32,637 bases of DNA. Source: an uncultured Saprospiraceae bacterium. Its GTDB lineage: Bacteria; Bacteroidota; Bacteroidia; Chitinophagales; Saprospiraceae. Positions 8,253-17,312 of the stretch are shown here, one piece after another. The stretch covers positions 1 to 32,637 of the forward strand of contig CALDYJ010000036.1 of the NCBI GenBank assembly GCA_937941095.1. Direction: 5' to 3'. Each line of letters opens with the position of its first letter. Position 1 is the first letter of the stretch. The notes beneath the pieces were generated by a model. It was not told the origin of the DNA. It ran no database searches and saw only the letters and a program-made list of their open reading frames with translations. The translations under genes and the position numbers were made by a program.

Positions 8253-9701
8253 TTATTCTTCTTCAGAACCTTTTTTTGTACCATTATCGGAAATGGAAGC
8301 TATACCATCTGCAGTATCAACAGCATTATCAATTAAATTGTCTTGACTTTCTCCATTGGCGACATCACTAACCACATCGGTAACATCTTCAACAACCTCT
8401 TCGATGGTTTCTTTTATTTCATCAACAACCTCTTCGACAATTTCTTTTAAGTCTTCAGCTACTTCCTTTACCTTTTCCACAACTGACTGAGCAACTTGTT
8501 TACCATTTCCTTTACCTGCAAGGATTGCAGTTGCTGCTGCCGCTAATTTATTATCTTCTTTTGATCTTTTAACTTCGGCTTCTTTAATGCTGTTAGCAAT
8601 TTTTTCTTTAGCCTGCTCTTTAGCTTGCGCTAATTTAACCTTTTCTAGACGAATTGCATCTTTTTCTTTTTGTTGAATCATTCTTTGATCCAAATCTTTT
8701 TTTGTTGCGAGCATTTCTTCGAACTTAACCTGCTTAGATCGAATTCTTTCTTGGATCATAGAGACCTTTGCTTGTCTAATCTGCTGCTCTAGTTGACCAT
8801 CTGTGCTATTGATCTTATTGTCTTGGAACTGCAAGTCTTTTTTGTCTCTGTTAATGGATTTTTCCATTTTATCAATAGCATTGATAAGTCCATCATATCT
8901 TCTTTGCAATCTGTCCATTGCTGAATTTCCTGTATTGGCAGAAGGACCGAATCTTTTTTCTTTAACTTTTTTAAAGGCTTTGTCAATTCGCTCCCATACT
9001 TCAGATCTGTGTTCTTTTGTTAATTTGGTATCCCTAAATTTAAGTTGCAGCTTTTTGAGATCTTCAAATAAGGCACTTAAACGACCACCTTCTATTTTTT
9101 GCTCGATTTCTTCTAAAGAACCATGAAAGATCTTTGTGGCTTCTTTGGATGCTGATCTAAATTCTTCATCAAGATTAGCTCTCAATTTTTTTAAATTGTC
9201 AAAAACGCCATTTGTTTTTGTCCTTAAATCTTCAGAATGCTCTCTGAGTAAATTTCGTTCTCGGATTTGAGATTGTACCTTATTCCAAAAGCCTTTCAAT
9301 TCTTCGAAAACCTCACCACTAAATCTATTTAAACTGTCGACTTTCTGTTTGATGTCACCAAGTTCATTTTCGTAAAGCTCATTTAACTTGTTTGATAAAA
9401 CAACAAAATGCCATTCAGTTTGTGCTCTTTGTATTAAATCTCCTCTTTCTACCCGAATGTCTTCAGGTAAAAGACTATCTGAAACACTCAAGGCTCTTTC
9501 TTGATGTTGGTTATTTTCTGGAAAATCAACTTCTTGACCATCACGCCACTTATTGAGCATGTCATCCACAAATTGATCGGTAAGGTCTTTATCTGGAAAT
9601 GTCCAAAGGTCTACTTTGTTTTCTTTTGGACGTAGTTGGAGTGCGACTAGAATTTTTTCGTCATTTGCATTTGTTCCCCAAAGGACTAACTTGGTTTTCA
9701 T
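8253..9701 (-). CDS. Conserved coiled-coil protein with DUF349-like segment, function unknown
   Basis: The 482-residue protein has no signal peptide or membrane helix. Residues 1-65 look like a small folded domain (KLVLWGTNANDEKILVALQL, then VDLWTFPDKD). Residues 95-400 are mostly charged coiled coil; within this, about 210-250 (LKKLQLKFRDT, EVWERIDKAFKKVKEKRF) resembles a DUF349 repeat. Residues 340-400 are rich in K, E, A and Q. The last 70 residues switch to an amphipathic acidic pattern (EVAEDLKEIVEEVVDEIKET) ending in a polar tail. I have a general memory of similar proteins in Bacteroidota but no assigned function. The shape suggests a scaffold or nucleoid/ribosome-associated factor, which is only inference. 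It is preceded by a TAnnTTTG box and followed by its own terminator, so it is probably monocistronic. Confidence 0.85.
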   Translation of the reverse strand: MKTKLVLWGTNANDEKILVALQLRPKENKVDLWTFPDKDLTDQFVDDMLNKWRDGQEVDFPENNQHQERALSVSDSLLPEDIRVERGDLIQRAQTEWHFVVLSNKLNELYENELGDIKQKVDSLNRFSGEVFEELKGFWNKVQSQIRERNLLREHSEDLRTKTNGVFDNLKKLRANLDEEFRSASKEATKIFHGSLEEIEQKIEGGRLSALFEDLKKLQLKFRDTKLTKEHRSEVWERIDKAFKKVKEKRFGPSANTGNSAMDRLQRRYDGLINAIDKMEKSINRDKKDLQFQDNKINSTDGQLEQQIRQAKVSMIQERIRSKQVKFEEMLATKKDLDQRMIQQKEKDAIRLEKVKLAQAKEQAKEKIANSIKEAEVKRSKEDNKLAAAATAILAGKGNGKQVAQSVVEKVKEVAEDLKEIVEEVVDEIKETIEEVVEDVTDVVSDVANGESQDNLIDNAVDTADGIASISDNGTKKGSEEE

Positions 9702-9773
9702 AAGTACTAGGTATTAATTAACAATGTTACTGTTGTAGTTTCTAAAATCTTCTTTCTTCTATTATTAAGGTGT

Positions 9774-9781
9774 CAAAAGTA
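9774..9781 (-). promoter_or_regulatory. Candidate -7 box for the coiled-coil gene
   Basis: On the minus strand TACTTTTG fits the Bacteroidota TAnnTTTG consensus and would give a 5' leader of about 65 nt. No clear TTTG at -33 is seen, so support is partial. Confidence 0.35.
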
Positions 9782-9845
9782 AATTTAACTAAATTTATCC
9801 TTTCTTTCGGATTAAGCTGTTTTATTAATAATCATTAACAGCGTA

Positions 9846-10856
9846 TTAAACCGTGACTCCTATTAAGTTTTTTGCGACTAAGTATTCAGAAATTTGGACA
9901 GCATTTGTAGCAGCGCCTTTTCTTAGGTTATCTGAAACGATCCACAAATTCATCCCGTTCTTTATTGAATGATCTCTTCTTATTCGACCAACAAATACTT
10001 CATCTTTATCTTTTGCAAATAAAGGCATAGGATATACATTATTTTCTATGTCATCCTGAACAATAATGCCTTCTGTATTTTTTAATAGTTCTATTACTTC
10101 TGATTTTTCAAAATCATTATGAAATTCTACATTTACACTTTCAGAATGCCCACCATCGACAGGGACTCTGACTGCAGTTGCTGTAATAGCCAATGTATCA
10201 TCTCCTAAAATTTTTTGAGTTTCATTTACAAGTTTGAGCTCTTCTCTTGTGTATCCGTTTTCAAAAAAAACATCACAGTGTGGTATGCAATTTTCAAAAA
10301 TTGGGTAATGGTAAGCCATGTCTTCTTTAGGATAGCTCCCATTATCTCTTTCTCCTTTATATTGTTCAACAGCTTTGACTCCTGTTCCTGTGAAAGATTG
10401 ATAAGTAGAAATGACTAATCTCTTGATTTTGTATTTTAAATGTAATGGATTAAGTGCAGCAACCATCTGAATGGTTGAGCAATTAGGATTAGCAATTATT
10501 TTATCTTCATTTGTTAACAAGTGTGCATTGATTTCAGGAACAACTAGTTTTTTAGTAGGATCCATTCTCCAAGCTGAAGAATTGTCAACAACGGTAGTTC
10601 CTGCGTCAGCAAATTTTGGCGCCCATTCTTTTGAAGTAGTTCCACCTGCAGAGAAAATTGCTATATCTGGTTGTTTCTTTATGGCCTCTTCCATACCAAT
10701 GACGTAGTAAGTATCTCCTCTAAAAGAAATTGGAGTACCTAAGGATCTTTCTGAAGCAACAGGAATAAATTCGGTAATCGGGAAATTACGCTCATTTAAG
10801 ACTTTCATCATTACATTTCCGACCAATCCTGTAACGCCTACTATTGCTAATTTCAT
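9846..10856 (-). CDS. asd: Aspartate-semialdehyde dehydrogenase
   Basis: The enzyme reduces aspartyl phosphate to aspartate semialdehyde with NADPH, at the branch to lysine/diaminopimelate, threonine and methionine. The 336 residues start with the nucleotide-binding GVTGLVGNVM (7-16). The active-site cysteine is Cys126 in NPNCSTIQ, Gln153 lies in STYQSFTG, and the substrate-binding histidine is His237 in RVPVDGGHSES. Length and order are normal for the Gram-positive-like/Bacteroidota Asd branch. It starts with ATG at 10856, has a TAnnTTTG box about 90 bp upstream, and is divergent from the large secreted protein at 11013. No other amino-acid-biosynthesis gene is adjacent. Confidence 0.96.
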   Translation of the reverse strand: MKLAIVGVTGLVGNVMMKVLNERNFPITEFIPVASERSLGTPISFRGDTYYVIGMEEAIKKQPDIAIFSAGGTTSKEWAPKFADAGTTVVDNSSAWRMDPTKKLVVPEINAHLLTNEDKIIANPNCSTIQMVAALNPLHLKYKIKRLVISTYQSFTGTGVKAVEQYKGERDNGSYPKEDMAYHYPIFENCIPHCDVFFENGYTREELKLVNETQKILGDDTLAITATAVRVPVDGGHSESVNVEFHNDFEKSEVIELLKNTEGIIVQDDIENNVYPMPLFAKDKDEVFVGRIRRDHSIKNGMNLWIVSDNLRKGAATNAVQISEYLVAKNLIGVTV

Positions 10857-10946
10857 TTTAAATTCTTTGCTTAACTAATACGAACTTGCAGCTTATTTTG
10901 TTGCTATGTCCATTAACTGTAAAGTTTAGATTAAATTAGCTTAAAT

Positions 10947-10954
10947 CAAACATA
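10947..10954 (-). promoter_or_regulatory. Candidate -7 box for asd
   Basis: On the minus strand TATGTTTG matches TAnnTTTG. A weak TTTA-type -33 element lies about 20 nt upstream. The leader to the asd start would be about 80 nt. Confidence 0.4.
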
Positions 10955-11012
10955 CTTGTTAATGAATTCACTAAATTTAACACAGATCTCAACTTACTGC
11001 TAACAAAGATTA

Positions 11013-13646
11013 ATGAAAAATCAGTTTCCAATAGTTTTTAGGCGAATTTTTGGGTTTAGTTTTGCATTTATTTTATGTGTTTGCCACATTCATGCACAAT
11101 TAGAAGAAAATTTTTCTGATGGTGATTTTACCATGAATCCTACATGGGTAGGCGATACAAATGATTTTATAGTAAACGATGATGATAGGCTTCAATTATT
11201 TGATGATGATGTGTCAGGGTCGAGTGCCTACTTGTCTACGACTGCTCAAACAAAAGGAGTGACCACTTGGGAGTTTTGGGTGAACATGGATTTTTCTCCA
11301 TCCTCTTCTAACTTTTCTAAAGTATACCTTGCTTTTGATAATCCTAATTTGAATTTAGCAGGAAATGGTTATTACATTAAAGTTGGAGGAATAAGTCAAA
11401 ATGAAGATGCTATAGAATTATTTAGGCAAGACGGAACAAATTCTACACTACTAATTTCAGGCTTAATGGGTGGTGTCGGCACTGATAATGTCACGGTACG
11501 GATAAGAGTAATTAGAGATGAAAATTCAAATTGGACATTGCTCACTGACTTGCTTGGAGATGATGATTTTATAGATCGTGGATCGGCCTTAGATGACACG
11601 TATGATTTGTTAAACCATTTTGGTTTTGTTTGCGAATATACTTCTACAAGATCTGAAGCTTTTCAGTTTGACGAAATTTTCATTGATCCTTTGTATGTCG
11701 ATGAAATGGCTCCGCAAATATTAAGCGTTGAGGTTTTAGAAAATGATAAAATTGAACTTGTCTTTTCAGAGTCTATACAAGGTGATTTTTCTCAAGCTGA
11801 ATTCACTTGTGATCAAGGCATAAGTCTAGCGAATCCATTTTTTTCTTCAAGTTCTGAAGATAGGATTAGGCTAGATAACTCCCCATCGTTTATAAATGCA
11901 GAATCGTATACTGTAACGGTAAGCGGTATAAAGGATCTTGCGGGAAATTTAATGCTAGAAGAAGCAATAGCATTTACATATTTTAAGGAAGATTATGCAA
12001 ATCCATATGAACTAATTATCACTGAATTAATGGTTGATCCGAGACCTTCAATAGGTCTGCCAGAGGCAGAATACATAGAACTGTATAATAATGGAGAGAG
12101 GTACATTCAACTTAATTTTCATACTATTTCTAGTGGCGGCACCCCAGTTCAATTACCTAGCTATTTATTAGCTCCCAATGATTATGTAAGTTTAGTGAAT
12201 GCTGAAGATATTAATCTTTTTGATGAAGTGTCTAATCCACTGGCAGTAATTGATTTGCCAAAATTAACCAATACTGCAGATGAAGTGGTTTTGGCTTCTG
12301 CTAATAATGGAAGTTTGGTTTATAGTGTTTTTTATACGGATGACTGGTATAAAGATCCATCTAAAAAAGAAGGTGGTTATTCTTTGGAAATGATAAATAT
12401 TGGCGCCTCTTGTCTTGGGGTTGATAATTGGTCTGCGAGTACAAGCTTAATTGGAGGAACACCAGGAAAAGAAAATGCTAACAGTAACTTTGAATTAGAC
12501 GAATCATTCGCTCAATTACTTTCAGTTTTTCCTTTAGACAAATCAACTTTAATTCTCAAGTTTGATAAAAGTCTAGACATTAATTCAGCTGTTGACGATT
12601 CTAATTATTCCATTTTAAACGGGCCTTTAATAACGTCTCTTAATCTATTGCCAACTACAAATGAGATCGAATTGATATTGGAAAATGATTTAGAAGAAGG
12701 GCGGATATATAACATGATTATAAAAGGAATTGCAGATTGCAATGGTAATATTACAGGAGAAAATCAAACACTAGATTTCGGATTACCAATGCGAGCATCA
12801 GCTGGAGATTTGTTGATCAATGAACTCCTTTTTAATCCGTCAACAAATGGTGTGGACTTCGTCGAGTTTGTAAATGTTTCTGAGAAAATTATCGATGCTT
12901 CTACACTTATTATTGGGAATGTGGACGAAACCGGTAATAATTCAAATCCCATTCTTGTAGAAACATTAATTTTTCCTGGAGATTTCTTTGTTTTAAGTCC
13001 TTCTGTAGAGATTTTGAGTGGTTTTTATGAAATAAAAAACCCAAGTTTTTTACATGAAAACACATTGCCTTCTTTTAATGATGATTCAGGAAATGTAACA
13101 TTGTACACGAGTCAATTTGGTCTTGGAGAAGTCATTGATGCCTTTGATTATGATAAGGATTTCCATAATGATTTGCTTGCCGATAAAAATGGTATTTCGC
13201 TTGAAAGGATCAGCAAAACATCTGCTACCAATGATCCTGGTAATTGGCATTCTTCAGCTGCAGCAAATGGTTATGCAACTCCAACATACGAAAATTCTCA
13301 ATTTCAAATGAATCCGGACCTGGTAGAAAATGAGTCCTATGAGATAATCAATAAAACATTTTCTCCTGATGGTGATGGTTATAAGGATTTTATGCAATTG
13401 TCTTTTAAGCAATTAGGCCCAGGAAAATTAGCCACTATAAAATTATTTGATCAAGTCGGTAGGGAAGTGAAAACTCTTGCAAATAATGAATTAATAGCGA
13501 GTTCAGGTACTTTTTTATGGGATGGTTCTAGTAATGAAAACGAAATGTTACGAATGGGGATCTATATTATGTGGGTCCAAATATTTTCTCCAGATGGAGG
13601 TGTTTCAGTATTTAAAGAGCCAATAGTCTTAGCTAAAAAACTATAA
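11013..13646 (+). CDS. Large secreted lamin-tail-domain protein with FlgD/gliding-type C-terminal domain
   Basis: The 877-residue protein has an N-terminal signal peptide ending near CHIHAQ (24-29). An N-terminal beta-sandwich-like region (about 30-225) is followed by an Ig-like Big_5/SwmB-type domain (about 230-325, SVEVLENDKIELVFSES). Then come a lamin-tail domain (about 330-480, ELIITELMVDPRP, YIELYNNG), a second Ig-like module (about 500-590), a second lamin-tail domain (about 595-750, DLLINELLFNPS, VDFVEFVN), and a C-terminal module (about 775-877). That module, FSPDGDGYKDFMQLSF with IKLFDQVGREV and GIYIMWVQIF, has the look of gliding-motility-associated or FlgD-like T9SS-type C-terminal domains. 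The protein is therefore probably exported to the surface; its function is unknown. It is divergent from asd and stands alone. Confidence 0.85.
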   Translation: MKNQFPIVFRRIFGFSFAFILCVCHIHAQLEENFSDGDFTMNPTWVGDTNDFIVNDDDRLQLFDDDVSGSSAYLSTTAQTKGVTTWEFWVNMDFSPSSSNFSKVYLAFDNPNLNLAGNGYYIKVGGISQNEDAIELFRQDGTNSTLLISGLMGGVGTDNVTVRIRVIRDENSNWTLLTDLLGDDDFIDRGSALDDTYDLLNHFGFVCEYTSTRSEAFQFDEIFIDPLYVDEMAPQILSVEVLENDKIELVFSESIQGDFSQAEFTCDQGISLANPFFSSSSEDRIRLDNSPSFINAESYTVTVSGIKDLAGNLMLEEAIAFTYFKEDYANPYELIITELMVDPRPSIGLPEAEYIELYNNGERYIQLNFHTISSGGTPVQLPSYLLAPNDYVSLVNAEDINLFDEVSNPLAVIDLPKLTNTADEVVLASANNGSLVYSVFYTDDWYKDPSKKEGGYSLEMINIGASCLGVDNWSASTSLIGGTPGKENANSNFELDESFAQLLSVFPLDKSTLILKFDKSLDINSAVDDSNYSILNGPLITSLNLLPTTNEIELILENDLEEGRIYNMIIKGIADCNGNITGENQTLDFGLPMRASAGDLLINELLFNPSTNGVDFVEFVNVSEKIIDASTLIIGNVDETGNNSNPILVETLIFPGDFFVLSPSVEILSGFYEIKNPSFLHENTLPSFNDDSGNVTLYTSQFGLGEVIDAFDYDKDFHNDLLADKNGISLERISKTSATNDPGNWHSSAAANGYATPTYENSQFQMNPDLVENESYEIINKTFSPDGDGYKDFMQLSFKQLGPGKLATIKLFDQVGREVKTLANNELIASSGTFLWDGSSNENEMLRMGIYIMWVQIFSPDGGVSVFKEPIVLAKKL

Positions 13647-13669
13647 TCAATTCATTGGAAAGATTGAGA

Positions 13670-14545
13670 TTAAGCTTTTTTTAGTTTTTCCAAACACACT
13701 TTTAAAGAATCTTTCCAATAAGGTATTTTTAGATCAAAAGTACTTTTGATTTTAGCCTTATTTAATAAACTAAAGTGTGGTCTTTTTGCGGGAGTCGGAT
13801 AATCTTTAGTTTCAATGGGATCCACTTGGCAGCTAATGGATTCTAATTCGAATATAGCCTTTGCAAAATCAAACCAACTACAAACTCCTTCATTGCTGTA
13901 ATGGTAAATCTCGTTAAATTTGAAGTCATCGATTATTCCTTTATCATGTTTGGAAATGATTTCTAAGATGGCTTGAGCTAGGTCCGCTGCATAAGTAGGA
14001 CTACCAATCTGATCAAAAATAACTGTTAATTTATCTCGGTCATTACCCAAGCGGATCATTGTTTTCACAAAATTATTCCCAAAACTTGAATATACCCAAG
14101 AAGTTCTTATCACCATTGTCAATTCATGCATCGCTCTGCATACCAACTCTCCTTCAAGCTTAGTTGCCGCGTAAATGCTTTGAGGCATGGTATAATCGTC
14201 TTCTTTAAATGGAACATTTTGTGTATTGCTATGATACACATAATCTGTAGATAAATGTACCAAAGGGATTCCAGACTTAGCACATGATTTTGCAAGATTA
14301 AGTGCACCTTCGACATTAATGGCATGTGCCTTTTCTTGATCTTCTTCTGCTTTATCTACCGCAGTGTAAGCTGCACAATTAATCACGTAAGAAACAGCAT
14401 TAGCCTCGAAAAAAGATTTCACTTGATCTGGATTAGTGATGTCTAACTCTTCGTAATCTGTAAAAACAAATTTAAATGAAGATTCTTCTGCTAAAACTTT
14501 TAATTCAGAACCTACTTGGCCATTACCACCTGTAACTAAAATCAT
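13670..14545 (-). CDS. rmlD: dTDP-4-dehydrorhamnose reductase
   Basis: The enzyme performs the last step of dTDP-L-rhamnose synthesis, using NAD(P)H to reduce dTDP-4-keto-L-rhamnose. The 291 residues begin with the short-chain-dehydrogenase nucleotide motif GGNGQVG (6-12). NCAAYTAVDKAEED (56-69) is the RmlD signature, STDYVY is at 99-104, and the catalytic pair is Tyr125 and Lys129 in YAATK. Its ATG overlaps the rmlC stop by one base (TAATG), so the two are translationally coupled. The rmlA and rmlB genes needed for the first two steps are not in this window. It converges with the lamin-tail gene across a 23-bp gap without a clear terminator. Confidence 0.95.
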   Translation of the reverse strand: MILVTGGNGQVGSELKVLAEESSFKFVFTDYEELDITNPDQVKSFFEANAVSYVINCAAYTAVDKAEEDQEKAHAINVEGALNLAKSCAKSGIPLVHLSTDYVYHSNTQNVPFKEDDYTMPQSIYAATKLEGELVCRAMHELTMVIRTSWVYSSFGNNFVKTMIRLGNDRDKLTVIFDQIGSPTYAADLAQAILEIISKHDKGIIDDFKFNEIYHYSNEGVCSWFDFAKAIFELESISCQVDPIETKDYPTPAKRPHFSLLNKAKIKSTFDLKIPYWKDSLKVCLEKLKKA

Positions 14546-15108
14546 TATTGAAATTTTATATCTACGTCTTTATGTTCTTTAAACTTTGGAAGAATAGCAT
14601 CTTTATCAGATAATAAAATATCCTTATGATCAATTTTCCAATCAATGGCTATGTTTTCATCATCAAACCTTATTCCTCCTTCACTAGCTTTTGAATAATA
14701 ATTGTCGCATTTATATGAAAAAAGCGCTTTGTCACTTAAGACGACAAAACCATGAGCGAAGCCTCTAGGTACAAAAAATTGTCTTTTGTTTTCACCACTT
14801 AATTCTACACTTACGTATTCGCCATAAGTTGGAGAATTTGTTCTAATGTCGACTGCTACATCTAAAACTAATCCTTCAATGACCCTAACTAACTTTGCTT
14901 GACAATGTTCTCCACTTTGATAATGAAGTCCTCTTAAAGTTCCATAAGACGAATAGGATTCATTGTCTTGAACGAAGTTACAAGAGATGTTACTATTAGA
15001 GTCAAAAAACTGTTTGTTGTAGCTTTCCATAAAGTATCCTCTATCATCAGAAAATACTTTAGGGTCATAAATGACTAATCCTTTAATAGAAGTTTCTATA
15101 AATGCCAT
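14545..15108 (-). CDS. rmlC: dTDP-4-dehydrorhamnose 3,5-epimerase
   Basis: The enzyme epimerises dTDP-4-keto-6-deoxyglucose to the L-rhamno form, the step before RmlD. It is a cupin of 187 residues. The catalytic His62 lies in LRGLHYQ and Tyr132 in SYKCDNYY, with the conserved PRGFAHGF at about 114-121. It starts with ATG at 15108, one base after the der stop codon, and its stop overlaps the rmlD start. The three genes are therefore one transcript with der leading, an unusual mix of ribosome assembly and cell-surface sugar synthesis. Confidence 0.95.
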   Translation of the reverse strand: MAFIETSIKGLVIYDPKVFSDDRGYFMESYNKQFFDSNSNISCNFVQDNESYSSYGTLRGLHYQSGEHCQAKLVRVIEGLVLDVAVDIRTNSPTYGEYVSVELSGENKRQFFVPRGFAHGFVVLSDKALFSYKCDNYYSKASEGGIRFDDENIAIDWKIDHKDILLSDKDAILPKFKEHKDVDIKFQ

Positions 15109-15109
15109 A

Positions 15110-16411
15110 TTATTTTTTTCTAAAGAAAATTGCTATTGGTACACCTTTAAAATTAAATTGTTCACGTAGTTGGTTTTCAATGTAATTTCGATAACTTTCT
15201 TTAATGTGTTTTGGATAATTACAAAAGAAAGCAAATGCAGGAAAATAGGTTGGTAATTGGGTAGCATATTTTATTTTCACGAACTTGCCTCTATGAGCTG
15301 GTGGTGAAAATTTATCCATCGCTTCCTGAATAAATTCATTTAGGACAGAAGTTTTTATTTTTTGTTTTCTATTTTGTTCTACTTCTAATGCCATTTCGAT
15401 GGCTTTAAAAATTCTTTGTTTTTCTAAAACTGAAACAAAAAGAATAGGTACATCATTAAATGGAGCAATCTTTTTTCTTATCTCTTCTTCTTGGTCTCTA
15501 GCCGTATTGGTTTCTTTATCCATAAGATCCCATTTGTTAGCTAATATCATGATGCCTTTATTCCTTTTCTGAGCTAATGAAAATATTTTCATGTCTTGTG
15601 CTTCCATCCCAGTTCTTGCATCTATAATTAGGATGCAGACATCACAATCTTCAATTGCTTTTATAGCACGCATGACAGAATAGAATTCTAAATTCTCACT
15701 GACTTTTGCTTTCTTTCTTATTCCAGCTGTATCGATTAATAGAAATTCTTTATCGAATTTTTTATAATGGGTATTGATAGAATCTCTGGTTGTTCCAGCT
15801 ATTTCTGTGACAATGTTTCTTTCTTCACCCAATAGTGCATTCACAAATGAAGATTTTCCGACGTTTGGTCTACCAACAATTGCAAATTTTGGTAAAGCGG
15901 ATTCTAAAGGGACAGCCTCTTCGAGCTGTTCTGTTATAGAGTCCAATAAATCACCAGTCCCTCCACCTGTTATTGAGGAAAGAAAAAAGGTGTTTTCAAA
16001 ACCGAGGCTCCAAAATTCATTTGCTTCAAGTAATGTCTGGTTGTTATCAACTTTATTGACCGCTAGAAAAACAGGTTTGTCAGTTCTCCTCAACATTCTA
16101 GCTACTTCTTCATCTAAATCAGTGATTCCAGTAGTTACATCCACCATAAAAACAATGACCTGAGCTTCATCAATAGCTATCTCTACTTGTGAACGAATTG
16201 CTTTTTCAAAAATATCTTCAGAACCTTTAACAAATCCACCAGTATCTACAACAGTAAAAGTTTTCCCATTCCATACACTAGAGCCGTACTGTCTATCTCT
16301 TGTCACCCCACTTTCATCATCTACAATCGACTGCCTTTCTCCGATTAATCTATTGTATAGTGTTGATTTGCCGACATTCGGTCTTCCTACTATGGCTAAT
16401 ATATTATTCAA
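15110..16411 (-). CDS. der: Ribosome biogenesis GTPase Der (EngA), TTG start
   Basis: Der is a double-GTPase that assists 50S subunit assembly. Two complete G domains are visible in 433 residues: GRPNVGKS at 8-15 with DTGG and NKVD, then GRPNVGKS in the second half with DTAGIRKK and NKWD, followed by the C-terminal KH-like domain (FVKIKYATQLPTYFPAFAFF region). The only start before the first P-loop is TTG at 16411, because a TAA lies four codons upstream and ATA/ATT are the sole alternatives. The start gives NNILAIVGRP, matching the family's N-terminus exactly. It heads the der-rmlC-rmlD unit. Confidence 0.96.
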   Translation of the reverse strand: MNNILAIVGRPNVGKSTLYNRLIGERQSIVDDESGVTRDRQYGSSVWNGKTFTVVDTGGFVKGSEDIFEKAIRSQVEIAIDEAQVIVFMVDVTTGITDLDEEVARMLRRTDKPVFLAVNKVDNNQTLLEANEFWSLGFENTFFLSSITGGGTGDLLDSITEQLEEAVPLESALPKFAIVGRPNVGKSSFVNALLGEERNIVTEIAGTTRDSINTHYKKFDKEFLLIDTAGIRKKAKVSENLEFYSVMRAIKAIEDCDVCILIIDARTGMEAQDMKIFSLAQKRNKGIMILANKWDLMDKETNTARDQEEEIRKKIAPFNDVPILFVSVLEKQRIFKAIEMALEVEQNRKQKIKTSVLNEFIQEAMDKFSPPAHRGKFVKIKYATQLPTYFPAFAFFCNYPKHIKESYRNYIENQLREQFNFKGVPIAIFFRKK

Positions 16412-16449
16412 ATTATTACTTTAAATTTTAGAACACAAAGCTACTAAAA

Positions 16450-16499
16450 TCGTCATAAGAATAAGAATTGTTATTTTTAGACCGAAAACTCGTCATAAG
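16450..16499. repeat. Two 10-bp direct repeats 40 bp apart
   Basis: TCGTCATAAG occurs at 16450-16459 and 16490-16499 in the divergent der/lipoprotein gap. The start-to-start spacing of 40 bp is close to four helical turns, as for a dimeric regulator site. It may also be chance. Confidence 0.35.
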
Positions 16500-16601
16500 C
16501 ACAAAAAGGTAGATTTTAGAGAACTTTTAATAGAAGTTCTACTGTTAAGAATTTTAAGTCTCCTTGCTTATTCTAATTTACTCAACACAAATACTTTAAT
16601 C

Positions 16602-17216
16602 ATGAAGAACTTACTTTATCTTCTAGTTTTCTCGGCTTTATTTTTCAATTTCTCTTGTAGTGGTGATGATGAAGGAGTGACACCTCCTATCGAAGGTTCA
16701 CACGTTGAAATTAATGATTTGAAAGCATTTTTGGCTTCAGAAATAAAAAGCGAAAGTAATGTTAGGTATGTAAATCCTCAAGGGAGTGTAAAAATGACCC
16801 AAATTGATTATAAAGAATCAACTGAAGATTTAAGTTTAGATGGTCAGTCGTACACGAGTGATAAATTTACGGTAAGCCTATCCGAAGGAGCTGGAGGTGA
16901 TTATCTGATTAATCTAGTTGGTACAGCCACCTTTGATTCTAAAGCTTTTAATGTTTTATTGGTACCAGGTAATGGCACCGAGCCAGTGAGAGGAGAAATT
17001 TCATACGATCACATAAATGGTGATGCAATTGGATCCACACCAAATGGGGAATTTATAGCAAGTATGGATTTAGGCACCAGAACTTTTACGGATGTTTTTA
17101 AATTCGAAAGAGCCATTGAAAGTTCGTTTTCTGAATTGTATGTAAATGAAGAAAATGGGGTAGTTGCATTCAGAGATGGAAGTAATGTTTTGTGGATTTT
17201 TGATGGATTTCAATAA
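16602..17216 (+). CDS. Putative lipoprotein, function unknown
   Basis: The 204-residue product starts with a lipoprotein signal, MKNLLYLLVFSALFF then NFSC, giving Cys19 as the acylated residue. The next residues are SGDDEG, an acidic stretch like the lipoprotein export signal described for surface lipoproteins of Bacteroidota, so surface display is possible. The remainder is beta-rich and polar with no motif that I recognise; the repeated pattern of SYTSDKFTVSLSEG and NLVGTATFDSKAFNVLL suggests a beta-sandwich. It is divergent from der and converges on era, alone in its orientation. Confidence 0.7.
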   Translation: MKNLLYLLVFSALFFNFSCSGDDEGVTPPIEGSHVEINDLKAFLASEIKSESNVRYVNPQGSVKMTQIDYKESTEDLSLDGQSYTSDKFTVSLSEGAGGDYLINLVGTATFDSKAFNVLLVPGNGTEPVRGEISYDHINGDAIGSTPNGEFIASMDLGTRTFTDVFKFERAIESSFSELYVNEENGVVAFRDGSNVLWIFDGFQ

Positions 17217-17231
17217 TTTAGTCTTTAGTCT

Positions 17232-17264
17232 TTAGTTTGTTCAATATCGAAAATGGCAAACTAA
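17232..17264. terminator. Weak inverted repeat between convergent lipoprotein and era genes
   Basis: TTAGTTTG (17232-17239) and CAAACTAA (17257-17264) form an 8-bp stem with a 17-nt loop. It follows a short tandem repeat of TAGTCTT (17220-17236). It may act as a weak terminator. Confidence 0.3.
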
Positions 17265-17312
17265 GCTAATTACCATGAAGGAATGAAGTTAAAAAAATAT
17301 AAATCAGAAGAA

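Noticed and set aside
15774..16163. 129-residue plus-strand frame inside der
   Set aside because: It is antisense to the conserved GTPase domains.
17217..17240. Tandem TAGTCTT repeat after the lipoprotein gene
   Set aside because: Only two and a half copies of a 7-bp unit; too short to be more than simple sequence.
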